Below, piece after piece: positions 17,649 through 26,908 of a stretch of DNA of 64,000 bases. The DNA lies in the NCBI GenBank assembly GCA_964593705.1, contig CAZQIV010000005.1, forward strand, positions 42,204 through 106,203. Direction: 5' to 3'. The position numbers were made by a program, and so were the translations under genes. The notes beneath the pieces were generated by a model that had not been told where the DNA came from, did no database searches, and saw only the letters and a program-made list of their open reading frames with translations. The DNA comes from SABY01 sp964593705 (GTDB lineage Bacteria > Bacteroidota > Bacteroidia > Bacteroidales > 4484-276). Each line of letters starts with the position of its first letter. Positions within the stretch are counted from its first letter, which is position 1.

Positions 17649-19046
17649 ATGGAATACATAAAACAAACGCTCAGAGATAAGCCTTCGGCAAGATGGGCGA
17701 TGATGGTGTTAGTAAGTTTTTTAATGGCGGCAAATTATTATTTCTACGATGCGCTTTCACCATTAAAAACCTTATTGCAGGAAAAACTAAATTTTAGTTC
17801 ACAGGATTTCGGAATTGTTGCAGGGTTTTATGCCTTCCCGAATACCTTTCTGCTTATGGCAATTCTGGGTGGTATTATTCTCGATAAAATGGGTATCAGG
17901 CCAACCGGACTTTTGTTTGCGGTATTTATGATGATTGGCGCTTTGCTAACGGCTTATGGAACTACCGATTACTACGCCAATGGAGGTTTTGGTTATGGCT
18001 TGATGAGTTCATTTTTAACTTCCTATTCTCCCGAACTTAAAATGATGTCGTTTGGAATGCTGATATTTGGGCTGGGTGCCGAAACAAGCATCGTAGTAAC
18101 AAGTAAAATTTTGGTAAAGTGGTTTAAGGGGCATGAGATTGCCCTGGCCTTTGCACTTAACCTTGGTATTGCCCGAATTGGAACTGCATTGGCTTTTAAT
18201 CTTTCACCTCGTTTAGTGATGCCCGATTTTTGGGCTGCCCCCGTTTGGTTTGCGGCCATGCTTTTACTCATTGGGTTTCTTGTATTTCTGGTTTATATAA
18301 TGTACGATGTAAAACTCGATCGGCAGATGCAAACCAAAACAAGACTTATTGATAAGGACGAGGAATTTCATATTTCCGACCTCGGCAAACTTTTTACCAA
18401 CCGCTCGTTCCTTTTTATTACAGCACTTTGCGTTACCTTTTATGCCGCTGTATTTCCCTTCCTGAAATACGCCCCCGATTTCTTTCATCATAAGTTTGGG
18501 GTTTCGATAAAAACTGCCGGCGATATTGCCTCACTGCTACCCTATGGCACTGTTCTTTTTACCCCGCTATTTGGCTGGTTTGTCGATAAAAAAGGCAAGA
18601 GTGCCACACTCATGATTTATGGATCGTTGCTATTGATATTTGTTCACCTTATGTTTAGCCTTACCACCTTTAACGTTTACATTTTGATGGTGCTATTAGG
18701 AATCGCTTTCTCGCTGGTTCCTGCGGCCATGTGGCCCTCGGTGGCAAAAATTGTTCCGGAGCATCGGATTGGAACCGCTTATGGGGCAATGTTTTCTTTC
18801 CAAAACCTGGGGCTGTTTGGAGTGCCTATTCTGGCCGGAACAGTGCTTGACATGACCAATCCCGGAGTAACTTCTCAAATGATAGAAGCAGGAGCTACAC
18901 TCGAATATACTCCCACAATGCTTATGTTTGTTGGCTTTGGGGTGTTAGGTTTTATTTTTGCATTGCTTCTAAAGTGGGATGATAAAACCTCGGGATACGG
19001 ATTGGAACTGCCATCAAATCAGAGTGTGGAACAAGAAGGTAAATAA
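17649..19046 (+). CDS. MFS transporter resembling lysosomal MFSD1 (first of tandem pair)
   Basis: The protein has about 465 residues and 12 predicted helices. ANYYFYDALSPLK, GLGAETSIVVTSKILVKWFK, LAFALNLGIARIG and IVPEHRIGTAYGAMFSFQNL correspond closely to MFSD1 motifs (a WFKGKE loop, SMARIGS, and the GTAYG-QNLGL segment). MFSD1 exports dipeptides from lysosomes, so uptake of small peptides is a reasonable but unproven role. The neighbouring exported proteases fit that idea. A paralogue follows after 20 bases, so the pair is an operon made by tandem duplication. Confidence 0.8.
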   Translation: MEYIKQTLRDKPSARWAMMVLVSFLMAANYYFYDALSPLKTLLQEKLNFSSQDFGIVAGFYAFPNTFLLMAILGGIILDKMGIRPTGLLFAVFMMIGALLTAYGTTDYYANGGFGYGLMSSFLTSYSPELKMMSFGMLIFGLGAETSIVVTSKILVKWFKGHEIALAFALNLGIARIGTALAFNLSPRLVMPDFWAAPVWFAAMLLLIGFLVFLVYIMYDVKLDRQMQTKTRLIDKDEEFHISDLGKLFTNRSFLFITALCVTFYAAVFPFLKYAPDFFHHKFGVSIKTAGDIASLLPYGTVLFTPLFGWFVDKKGKSATLMIYGSLLLIFVHLMFSLTTFNVYILMVLLGIAFSLVPAAMWPSVAKIVPEHRIGTAYGAMFSFQNLGLFGVPILAGTVLDMTNPGVTSQMIEAGATLEYTPTMLMFVGFGVLGFIFALLLKWDDKTSGYGLELPSNQSVEQEGK

Positions 19047-19066
19047 GTTTTTATAATTTCAAACAG

Positions 19067-20452
19067 ATGAACCTAAATCAAACACTCAAAGATAAAGTCG
19101 GCGTAAGGTTTTCCATTTTGCTGCTTGTTGCTTTTGTGCAGGCTGCAAATTATTATTTTTATGATGCCATCTCCCCTTTGAAACGAACCCTTGAAACAGA
19201 GTTTGGTTTTAGCTCCTCCGATTTCGGATTGTTTGTTTCGTTTTATTCAGTTCCCAACACGTTTTTGTTAATGGCCATTGTTGGCGGAGTTATCCTTGAT
19301 AAATTGGGTATCCGCCGAACAGGCTCATTATTCATAGGCATGATGACCATTGGCGGTTTTATTACAGCTTATGGAGCCAGTACAATTTACACTTCGGGCG
19401 GGCCAATGTATGGCCTGATGAGCTCTTTTATGCCGCAGTATTCGCCCGAATTAAAAATGATGCTTCTTGGACGGTTTTTCTATGGCCTGGGTGCCGAAAC
19501 AAGCATTGTGGTTATTAGTAAAATTATTGTAAAATGGTTTAAAGGTAAAGAGCTTGCCCTTGCTTTTGGATTGAAAATAGGTATTGCCCGCTTGGGTTCT
19601 TTTGCTGCTTTTTATTTTTCTCCAATTATCAAGGATAATGCCTCTCACTGGACTGTGGCTATATGGTTTGCCTCAATATTGCTGGGGATTGGCTTTCTCG
19701 CTTTTCTTTATTATACCATTTTTGATAAGAAATTAGATAGACAAACCAACGATCAGGTAACCTTGCTAAAGCAGGATGAGCGCTTTAGCATGAGTGATCT
19801 GGGGAATTTGCTGACAAACCGATCGTTCATATATGTCTCACTACTTTGCCTTACTTTTTATTCGGCAGTGTTTCCTTTCCAGTCATTTTCACCGGATTTT
19901 TTCCTGAATAAGTTTGGTCTCGATGAGCAGGCAAGCGGAAAAATCGCCTCATATTTAAGTTTGGGTACAATGTTTTTTACCCCGTTTTTTGGCTTCCTGG
20001 TTGATAAAATAGGGAGGAGCGCTACCTTTATGATTTTTGGTTCCGTGCTGCTTGTACTTATCCATCTTACCTTCGCATTAACAATGATCAATCCCATAAT
20101 TCCGATGGTGCTGCTTGGCGTAACTTTTTCACTTGTACCCGCTGCAATGTGGCCAACGGTAGCTAAAATTGTAGATGAGAAAAAAATTGGCACTGCTTAT
20201 GGGACTATGTTTTCGATTCAGAATCTTGGGCTGTGGGCTTTTCCGCTATTGATAGGAATAGTGTTGGACAGGACGAACCCTGAAATTACCGAAGCGGTAA
20301 AAGCCACAGGAAACTATGTTTATGATTATACCTGGGCAATACTTATGCTTGCAGGCCTCGGTGTTGTGGGCTTAGTTTTTGCTTTGTTGCTTAAGCGCGA
20401 AGATAAAGTTGCAGGCTATGGTTTGGAACTGCCATCCAATAAGAAGAAATAG
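19067..20452 (+). CDS. MFS transporter resembling MFSD1 (second of tandem pair)
   Basis: The 461-residue carrier is collinear with the preceding protein, with the same ANYYFYDAISPLK start, GLGAETSIVVISKIIVKWFK, IGIARLGS, PAAMWPTVAKIV and GTAYGTMFSIQNLGLW, and the same C-terminal GYGLELPSN tail. The two are clearly diverged, so they may differ in substrate or in partnering. MFSD1-type proteins can need an accessory glycoprotein in animals; no such partner is seen here. Confidence 0.8.
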   Translation: MNLNQTLKDKVGVRFSILLLVAFVQAANYYFYDAISPLKRTLETEFGFSSSDFGLFVSFYSVPNTFLLMAIVGGVILDKLGIRRTGSLFIGMMTIGGFITAYGASTIYTSGGPMYGLMSSFMPQYSPELKMMLLGRFFYGLGAETSIVVISKIIVKWFKGKELALAFGLKIGIARLGSFAAFYFSPIIKDNASHWTVAIWFASILLGIGFLAFLYYTIFDKKLDRQTNDQVTLLKQDERFSMSDLGNLLTNRSFIYVSLLCLTFYSAVFPFQSFSPDFFLNKFGLDEQASGKIASYLSLGTMFFTPFFGFLVDKIGRSATFMIFGSVLLVLIHLTFALTMINPIIPMVLLGVTFSLVPAAMWPTVAKIVDEKKIGTAYGTMFSIQNLGLWAFPLLIGIVLDRTNPEITEAVKATGNYVYDYTWAILMLAGLGVVGLVFALLLKREDKVAGYGLELPSNKKK

Positions 20453-20691
20453 ATAGGTAGATTCAATTATATTTTCTTCTTTTTACTTAGTGGTTCTGGG
20501 TGATCTAAGTGTCTCAGTGGTGAATTTTAGAAGGTTACCACCCACATAGTGATGCCCGCTTCGCGAGGCGAGCCTATGGCATAAGGCGCTAAGTTCACAA
20601 AGATTCACTAAGATGCATTATCCACGACATTCAATTTTCGCTAAGTAAGGAATTCTGTGATTTTGTAATGATGATTAATACAGATCAAAAA
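20453..20691. repeat. Intergenic repeat-derived sequence
   Basis: Contains phrases such as CTTAGTGGTTCTGGGTGATC, CTAAGTTCACAAAGATTCAC and CCCGCTTCGCGAGGCGAGCC, which resemble the filler repeats elsewhere in this window. No gene is seen. Confidence 0.45.
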
Positions 20692-20718
20692 AAAAGCCTC
20701 CCATACCGGGGGGCTTTT
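20692..20718 (-). terminator. Terminator after the PPAD-like gene
   Basis: AAAAGCCTCCC pairs with GGGGGGCTTTT over a five-base loop; on the reverse strand it runs into a long T tract. It can also stop plus-strand transcripts from the MFS pair. Confidence 0.75.
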
Positions 20719-20737
20719 CTTATGCTAATCGTGAAAG

Positions 20738-23464
20738 CTATTTCATTTTGATCACCTTGAAAACTTCTGTTTTATTTCCTGCAATAATTTGCACGAGATA
20801 AACGCCTGCCTCAATTTTACTTACTGCCTCACCGGTATTCCAGATCAGGGAATTGTTAAGCATAGATTCTGTGGTAAATGATTTTACGATTCGGCCATTC
20901 AAATCTGTGATGCTTACCTTTTCAATAGCTTCATTGAAATTTTTCAAATCGATGGTGAGCTTATCGGTGAAAGGGCTTGGGTAAATGTTGACGATTCTTT
21001 TAATGTTCTCCTCCATACCTGGAATAACATCCAGATCAACGGCAATGGTTTGGTAATATACCCCGGCATTCGATGTAATTGGCACCGAATCGTAGGCCAT
21101 TGTAACAAATCCTTCGCCTATGGGGAAATCAATATTAACAACAAAAGTCATTTCTTCTGAGGGCATCAGAGTGTGAGGTAAGGTTTGAGACATTTCTGGT
21201 ACATACCACATAATTGGATCGTATCCTGACTGTTGTATTTCCGTTATGGTTACGTCAACATTTGATGAATTTTGAATGGTCGCGGTTTTGCCTTCCCAAA
21301 GTGATTGTTCATCCAAAAACCAGAGCGTGTCGGGGGTTGTAGTAAGTTGCCCCATTTCAGTAACCTCAAAATGTACAGGAATTTCTATTTCAGGATTGTC
21401 CGGGTCGTTTGAGCTTACAGTCATTAAGCCTTCATGCATGCCGGGTTCAAGTTCTGAAGCATCAAACATAATATTGATATCAACGCAATCGCCGGGAGCA
21501 AGAGTTCCTGTGGCAGGTTCAACACCAAGCCAATCAATTTCGCTTACCATGTAGGTAAATGTAATGTCAATTCCTGTTGACTGGTGGCCGCCATCGCCGT
21601 AAGTATCTTCAATCCATAAACGCCAGGTTCCATTCATGTCTTCACCGTTAAAATCTATCATATCAATGGTGTAATTACCACTTGGCGATCCGGCAAAAAA
21701 TGAGCTTGCAGTACCCTGGGGCGACATCAAATGAAAACTACTTTCTTCGGGGTAATTGTCGGTAATCCATGTAAAACTAAGCTCGGCACCTGCAAGAATT
21801 CCGGTGTTCGAAACTTCAAACTCAGTCCAGTTGGCCTCTGTCCAGGTATTGTAATTGTAGGAGCTTGCTGTGGGATTATCAGGAACAGTTTGTGAAATAT
21901 TTCCAAAAACTGCAGTATTGCTTTCTATACTATAAATTAATTCCAGTTCCCCGGTGTTGCAAATTGTGAGTGTTTCGCTGGCTGTCTGGCCCATCGGGGC
22001 AGAAGTTGAAATCTCATCGGGCGTAATACTAATTTGTGCAAAAGCCTCTTCGCCGGCAAAAAACGTGTGTGGGTCAGGTTCACCGATAAATGGGTGGTAT
22101 TGATGGTTTCCATTTTGATCGGCAGCATACAAATAATAATCCACCTGGCTTCCCTGTTCTGCTCCGGAAATGGCTCCTGTCCAAACTTGTCCTGAAGTAT
22201 TTGCCATATTGGCCATTTGCCAGTTGCCTCCGTTAAAGCGATAATAAATAAGTACCGAATCATTGTAAAGTTCAGCCCCGCTAAATGCTTTGATGGTGGC
22301 TTCCAGTTCGTACTCACTTTGTATGGCTTGTTCTCCAAGCAAAGCCACGTGCCTGATATGAACCATATTCTGGTCGGCAATTCCTTTGGTGCGGCAGTGA
22401 AGTGCATCTGTCGATTCCCAACTGCCTGTAAATCCAAATACTTCATAGCCGGGCATGGCTTCCTCATAGCTGGCCAGCGCCTCATCGTCCCATGCTGAAT
22501 TTGTGATGGGTACATACACCCTTTTGTTCAATATTAAAGAGTTGGTGTATGGCTGATCATTTGGAGTATAAACCCTGTAAACCTGGAAGGGTGTTCCATA
22601 AGGCGATGCTTGTGAAGCATAGTAGGCCGCTGTTGCTTCAATTTCATCGTATTGCGCGTGGGTTTCAGGAACCGAGCGGATCAATACTTTATCAATGTCA
22701 AGGAACTTTCCCCAACAGTCAATATGGTCGATATAGGTATTGTTGGGGTCTTGTACCACCATGTAGTTTTCTATGCCGAGATAATCTTCAAAAATTTGTG
22801 CTATTTCAGCGTGGGTATGTGATGGGTTTTCGTCCCAGATTAACTGCGAAGAGGAGGCTATGCCCATACCGCTGGTCATGTAATTGCCACCTGCAGTTTC
22901 AATGTCCATTTCAAAAAGGTTGAAGCCAAAGGCATCGGCAACTTTTGATGGAATTGCATTGTCGGTAGGGCGGGGGCGGTTGTAGGTAAAGTCAATGATT
23001 CCCAGTTCATCGTTTCCGTCAATTACAAACCAGGGGCCGTAGTCGCGGGTCCAGTATGAATCGGAGGGTGCAATGAGAAATTCACAGTTGTCGAGGTTTA
23101 CTCCCTGGTTGTTGTACTGGTTGGTAACGTAGGTTTGTTCGCTGGTGTTTGCCACAATGGTTGTAACCACACATGCCTGCGACATTTCAACAATAAGGTT
23201 GTAAGGAATCCCAAAGGAATACCTGATGAGTACCGATTGCATTTTATCAAATTCGGCAAGATTGGTAACAGGCCCGTCAGGAGGATCGGTAACAGCTTTG
23301 TTGATGCCAATTAAATGCTTGAGTTTTGCCTCTTCGGGTGTCATCCAATGTTTTAAAGTAAGAGGTTTGTCTTTTGCAGATTGTTCCTGAGCCCGGGCAG
23401 AGTAGCTGAAAATCAGTGTAAGTAAGACGAGAAATGTGAGTGTTTGAGTAAAAAAATTCTTCAT
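20738..23464 (-). CDS. Secreted PPAD-like peptidylarginine deiminase with P-domain and T9SS tail
   Basis: The 908-residue protein has a signal peptide (1-25) and a deiminase domain (about 60-395). The residues known in Porphyromonas PPAD are all found: D141 in YWTRDYGPWF, R163 and R165 in YNRPRP, H247 and D249 in HIDCWGKFL, N308 in YTNSLIL and C357 in ALHCRT. The first six show the same +11 offset to PPAD numbering. It should hydrolyse arginine side chains, perhaps C-terminal ones, to citrulline. An Ig-like domain, a proprotein-convertase P-like domain (about 510-640), an ASH-like domain and a type A T9SS tail (NIYPSPFTDKLTIDL) follow. PPAD itself is shorter (about 556). An agmatine deiminase is the main alternative, but export and the arginine-binding pair argue against it. 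Confidence 0.85.
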   Translation of the reverse strand: MKNFFTQTLTFLVLLTLIFSYSARAQEQSAKDKPLTLKHWMTPEEAKLKHLIGINKAVTDPPDGPVTNLAEFDKMQSVLIRYSFGIPYNLIVEMSQACVVTTIVANTSEQTYVTNQYNNQGVNLDNCEFLIAPSDSYWTRDYGPWFVIDGNDELGIIDFTYNRPRPTDNAIPSKVADAFGFNLFEMDIETAGGNYMTSGMGIASSSQLIWDENPSHTHAEIAQIFEDYLGIENYMVVQDPNNTYIDHIDCWGKFLDIDKVLIRSVPETHAQYDEIEATAAYYASQASPYGTPFQVYRVYTPNDQPYTNSLILNKRVYVPITNSAWDDEALASYEEAMPGYEVFGFTGSWESTDALHCRTKGIADQNMVHIRHVALLGEQAIQSEYELEATIKAFSGAELYNDSVLIYYRFNGGNWQMANMANTSGQVWTGAISGAEQGSQVDYYLYAADQNGNHQYHPFIGEPDPHTFFAGEEAFAQISITPDEISTSAPMGQTASETLTICNTGELELIYSIESNTAVFGNISQTVPDNPTASSYNYNTWTEANWTEFEVSNTGILAGAELSFTWITDNYPEESSFHLMSPQGTASSFFAGSPSGNYTIDMIDFNGEDMNGTWRLWIEDTYGDGGHQSTGIDITFTYMVSEIDWLGVEPATGTLAPGDCVDINIMFDASELEPGMHEGLMTVSSNDPDNPEIEIPVHFEVTEMGQLTTTPDTLWFLDEQSLWEGKTATIQNSSNVDVTITEIQQSGYDPIMWYVPEMSQTLPHTLMPSEEMTFVVNIDFPIGEGFVTMAYDSVPITSNAGVYYQTIAVDLDVIPGMEENIKRIVNIYPSPFTDKLTIDLKNFNEAIEKVSITDLNGRIVKSFTTESMLNNSLIWNTGEAVSKIEAGVYLVQIIAGNKTEVFKVIKMK

Positions 23465-23512
23465 GATTAATTTGAGTTAAAAAATGAATGTATGATCAAA
23501 AAAGTTGAGGGG

Positions 23513-23520
23513 CAAAAATA
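23513..23520 (-). promoter_or_regulatory. Promoter -7 box of the PPAD-like gene
   Basis: TATTTTTG on the reverse strand, an exact TAnnTTTG match 49 bases before the ATG at 23464. Confidence 0.4.
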
Positions 23521-23620
23521 GTTAATTTGTGTTAAGGGTGGGAAAGCTGAATTTAATGATTGGAATTTTTATCCAGATGAAAACGGGTTTTATTCAAATT
23601 CAGTCAAATCAATTTCCTTA

Positions 23621-23672
23621 ATTATCCGATGTAATCGGATAATTATGCTTATTTTTGTCCGATGGCATCGTA
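23621..23672 (+). promoter_or_regulatory. Two-site palindromic operator and -7 box for an AAA/DUF4143 ATPase
   Basis: AATTATCCGAT-gta-ATCGGATAATT is a perfect 11-bp-arm palindrome at 23621-23645. A second CCGAT-nnn-ATCG site lies at 23660-23672. Between them TATTTTTG (23651-23658) fits TAnnTTTG, 27 bases before the ATG. The layout suggests repression, possibly by the product. Confidence 0.6.
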
Positions 23673-23684
23673 TAATACTTAAAA

Positions 23685-24863
23685 ATGATGGAAGAAACTT
23701 TATTTAGATTCAATCCCTGGTGGGAAAATAAATCCGGACTTCAACTTATCTCCAGGTCAGGATATATGGCTCTGATGAATGAAGCTATTGATACGAACAG
23801 GATAATTCTGATTTCAGGCTTACGCAGGGTGGGTAAAACATCTCTAATGAGGCTTACTATCCAGCACTTAATCGATCAAATTAAAATTGATCCCAAAAAA
23901 ATTCTATATGTTAGCCTGGATGATTATACATTGAAAAATGCAACCATTTTGGAGATCATTGAGGATTTCAGAAAAATCCATTCCATCAAATTCGATGAAA
24001 GGATTTATATTTTTCTTGACGAGGTAACTTATAAATCGGATTATGAAATTCAGCTCAAAAATCTGTATGATTCGCACAATGCAAAAGTGTACGCCTCCTC
24101 TTCCTCATCTTCATTGCTCAAGGATCGAAAGCAATATATTACTGGTAGAAATAAAGTTATCGAAGTTTTACCTCTCGATTTTGAGGAGTATCTTCTGTTT
24201 AAAGGGATCGAAATTTCAAGATCTGATCCGCACATCCGTGAAACCGAGTTTGAAAACTTCCTGAAAACCGGTGGCATTCCTGAGTATGTAATTACTGGTG
24301 AACCATCCTATATCCATGAACTGGTTGACGATATCATTATGAAAGATATTGCCGCCATGCATAACATAAAACAGCCTGCGGTGCTGAAAGACCTGTTTAT
24401 GCTGCTTATGGAGCGATCAGGGAAACAAATTAGCTTAAACAAAGTAGGAGTAATTCTGGGAATCTCTGTTGATACCGTTTCGAGGTACCTTAGCCTTTTT
24501 CAGCAGGCGCATCTGGTTTATGCTGTAAGCAGATATGGTACAACCAATGAGCGTTTGCTTTCACCGAAAAAAATCTATGCCCCTGATACCGGTATCCGCG
24601 TTTATTACACAGGTTTTAGAGATAAAGGCAGCCTATTTGAAAATTATGTTTTTCTAAAACTGAAGAAGTATAAGCCCGGGTATATTTACCAGAACCAGAC
24701 TGAACTCGATTTCAGACTTGAGAATGGGACAATTGTTGAAGCCAAATATCATCAGGAGCCGCTTTCTGATAAACAGCAAAACCTGTTGGATAGTTTTCCT
24801 GCCGGATCTCGTCACGTTATCCGTAACGATGAAGATTTGAAAATGCTTCTAAATAGCTTGTGA
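23685..24863 (+). CDS. AAA_14/DUF4143 family ATPase
   Basis: The 392-residue protein has Walker A (SGLRRVGKTSLM, near residue 45) and Walker B (IYIFLDEVTY). A winged-helix-like middle contains GVILGISVDTVSRYL. The C-terminal DUF4143 region has FENYVFLKLKK and ELDFRLENGTIVEAKYH, an E-D-ExK pattern like PD-(D/E)XK nucleases. Such ATPases occur in many diverged copies in Bacteroidota genomes and their role is unknown. A second, distantly related copy lies at 28788-29996, also behind palindromes. It is flanked by unrelated genes and looks like a self-contained unit. Confidence 0.85.
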   Translation: MMEETLFRFNPWWENKSGLQLISRSGYMALMNEAIDTNRIILISGLRRVGKTSLMRLTIQHLIDQIKIDPKKILYVSLDDYTLKNATILEIIEDFRKIHSIKFDERIYIFLDEVTYKSDYEIQLKNLYDSHNAKVYASSSSSSLLKDRKQYITGRNKVIEVLPLDFEEYLLFKGIEISRSDPHIRETEFENFLKTGGIPEYVITGEPSYIHELVDDIIMKDIAAMHNIKQPAVLKDLFMLLMERSGKQISLNKVGVILGISVDTVSRYLSLFQQAHLVYAVSRYGTTNERLLSPKKIYAPDTGIRVYYTGFRDKGSLFENYVFLKLKKYKPGYIYQNQTELDFRLENGTIVEAKYHQEPLSDKQQNLLDSFPAGSRHVIRNDEDLKMLLNSL

Positions 24864-24949
24864 TTTTTCTCTAATAACTGTACTGTGGGGCTTAGAACCC
24901 TTTCTCCTTTCATTCCACTTGGAATATGATCAAAGAAATGGGTAGCTGT

Positions 24950-25291
24950 TTATTTTTTCTTACCCGACTTTGCATAAGGATTAAATGCAAGGCACAAATC
25001 TATCCAGTATTCCAGGTCGGCATCCATGTCCCAGCCATCGGGTTCTACATAAATATAGCCTTTCATGGGGCGTTTGGTAAAATCCATTTCGCGGCAACCT
25101 TGGCGACTCAGGGCTGCTTCATAAGCGTCAGTCCCCACGCGTGCCATCATGTTGTCTTTTATAACTCCCACACACATTTTGCCATCCACCATGTAGGCAA
25201 TGCCTCCCATCATTTTCTTTCCTTCAAAATTTACGTGCTTTTGGTTTAAAATGATTTCAATCCTGTCGGATAAATGTTCGTTGTATGCCAT
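24950..25291 (-). CDS. TfoX N-terminal domain protein
   Basis: The 113-residue protein matches the TfoX_N family: KKMMGGIAYMVDGKMCVGVI, a central MMARVGTDAYEAAL, and MKGYIYVEPDGW near the end, with a lysine-rich tail. In Gammaproteobacteria full-length TfoX controls competence, but the short N-domain form is widespread and of unclear function. It is a single gene. The family assignment is firm, the role is not. Confidence 0.82.
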   Translation of the reverse strand: MAYNEHLSDRIEIILNQKHVNFEGKKMMGGIAYMVDGKMCVGVIKDNMMARVGTDAYEAALSRQGCREMDFTKRPMKGYIYVEPDGWDMDADLEYWIDLCLAFNPYAKSGKKK

Positions 25292-25919
25292 GTTTTTAGT
25301 TTTTTAGTTTTCAGTGCCGGGCTTTGCCCGTGCATCCACGAAAAATCAAGAAAATCATAAATTTTCTATTTTTCGGGATTCTCAGTCTTCAGTCCTCAGT
25401 CTTCAGTTGCCAGTCCACAGCCAGTCATTCCTGGCAATTGTGAAGCTTTGCAATTTTACTTATTTTTAAATATGAAAAAAGTTTTTAATGAATTGAACTC
25501 CTTAATGTATCTGCCAAAAGTTTATTCTATTAATCAGCGTTTAGTGAAATTTTGTGCTTTGTGGCAAAAGTAAAAAATGATGCCACTAAATCACGAATAC
25601 ACGAATGCCCACAAAAAATAGAGCATATAGTTCTATGTTGTCAATAAAGTTAGAAGTATTGATTTCAGAATTGTGTATTGCTATCGAAGGTTTCAGCTTG
25701 CTATGAATAATCAACATCTGAAATCTATGCCAAATGGCTTTATCTATGGGAAAATCGCTAATCTTCTCCGTAGGAGTCCTTCGGACAATCGTGAAATTTT
25801 TTATGCCGCTTTTTTGGCCAAACACCCATAAATACACAAAAAGGCTTTATCATGCTTTTAAACATTGATAAAACCCCTTGAATTGTTTTCTTAATTTGGT
25901 GCTTGTCACCGGCAATCGT
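25292..25919. other. Gene-poor region with repeat fragments
   Basis: Contains a CGAAAAATCAAG...ATTTTCTATTTTTCGGGAT fold-back (about 25337-25380), short CAGTCTTCAGTCCTCAGTC repeats, and a GGAGTCCTTCGGACAAT motif that recurs near 35043. An 83-codon reverse frame at 25586-25837 shows no recognisable domain and I do not call it a gene. Confidence 0.5.
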
Positions 25920-26321
25920 CTATGACACCTCCATTTTATCCTTGCTCATCCATACCAAAATAATGATTTCGAGACGGGCAATTAAAAATGAAACCACTCC
26001 AAATAATGAGGATAGGAGGGTTAGTTTTAATCCGCCTGCCACCATTTGTGGAGAGAGATCACCCATGGCTTGTATGGTGTCGAAAGCCATTATCAAACCA
26101 AAAGTTTGACCTAAAAACCCAATCGCAATGGCAAACCATCCCACGGAAGTGAGCAGGGAAATGGTTTTTGGGTTTGAGCCTTTCTCGATAAGACCTTTGA
26201 TGAAAATCCCGATAATGATAAAAATCAGGATCAGAATGAGGTAGGTAAATGGAGCACCCTTGTTTAATTTTGAAATAAATCCGTTAATCGTTTTGTGTTT
26301 TAAATGAATAATGAGACCAGT
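25920..26321 (-). pseudogene. MotA/TolQ/ExbB-like proton-channel gene lacking a start codon
   Basis: The reverse frame is open from a TAG at 26322-26324 to the stop at 25920. It encodes HLKHKTINGFISKLNK, a first helix (FTYLILILIFIIIGIF), GWFAIAIGFLGQTFGLIMAF and LKLTLLSSLFGVVSFLIARL, the typical ExbB/MotA helix pair. There is no in-frame ATG, GTG or TTG before the first helix; GTG at the VGWFAI position would delete it. The frame stops exactly where a fold-back repeat (26322-26460) begins. I infer that the 5' end was lost to the repeat, though a rare ATT start is possible. The family works in energised transport complexes. Confidence 0.65.
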
Positions 26322-26460
26322 CTAAAAAGCTACAAAACCCCTAAATCCCCTAAAGGGGACTTTCCCAAACTACTGATTTTTAGTGCTTCTCCCTTTAGGG
26401 TTAGGGGTAAAAAGGACTAAAAATCAGTAGTATTGGGGTTTTTAGACCAAACTCAATAAT
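26322..26460. repeat. Fold-back repeat element
   Basis: GTCTAAAAAGC at one side and GGTTTTTAGACC at the other, plus AAACTACTGATTTTTAGT versus ACTAAAAATCAGTAGTA inside and CCCCTAAAGGGGA in the middle, make nested inverted repeats of a MITE-like kind. It abuts the truncated ExbB-like frame. Confidence 0.6.
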
Positions 26461-26642
26461 GATTCAAAAGTAAGATGCCTTGTTGCTCAAAAATATAATT
26501 CGTGACCAATAGACGATTAAGCAGCCATTTCAACAAAATTAACACATTAAAAGGAAAGTAGAGTGTGTCTTTGATATTTTGTTTTTGAAAAATCACTAGC
26601 CACATCCTTTAGGATGTAGTTTGGATTTATTGTGTGAATAAC

Positions 26643-26782
26643 CCCCCGCCTGTTCGCTGTCAATGCCAAAGGCATTGACAGCGAACAGGCGGGGGAGAAC
26701 TTACTGTAAATTCAATATTCCCCGGGTTAACTCGCCTCGCTCGCCTCGCTGGCGAAGCGGGCTGCGAAGCGGGAACCCGGGG
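26643..26782. repeat. Perfect 25-bp-arm palindrome and adjoining GC-rich fold-back
   Basis: The sequence 26643-26667 is the exact reverse complement of 26671-26695 with an AAA loop (core GCTGTCAATGCC-aaa-GGCATTGACAGC). At about 26719-26782 CCCCGGGTT pairs with AACCCGGGG around GCGAGGCGAG-type filler. The region up to 26908 has no gene. Confidence 0.8.
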
Positions 26783-26908
26783 CAATTGAAGTGAACCGAC
26801 TTTATAAATCGACAATAGTAAGCAATCAATATTGCAAAATGAGGAGCTAATCCTGTAGTTGGCCTATAAAATAATGATGATAATCAGATTTTAATTAATA
26901 TTGCCTTG

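Noticed and set aside
25586..25837. 83-codon reverse frame
   Set aside because: No family recognised, lies in repeat-rich filler and has no leader signals.
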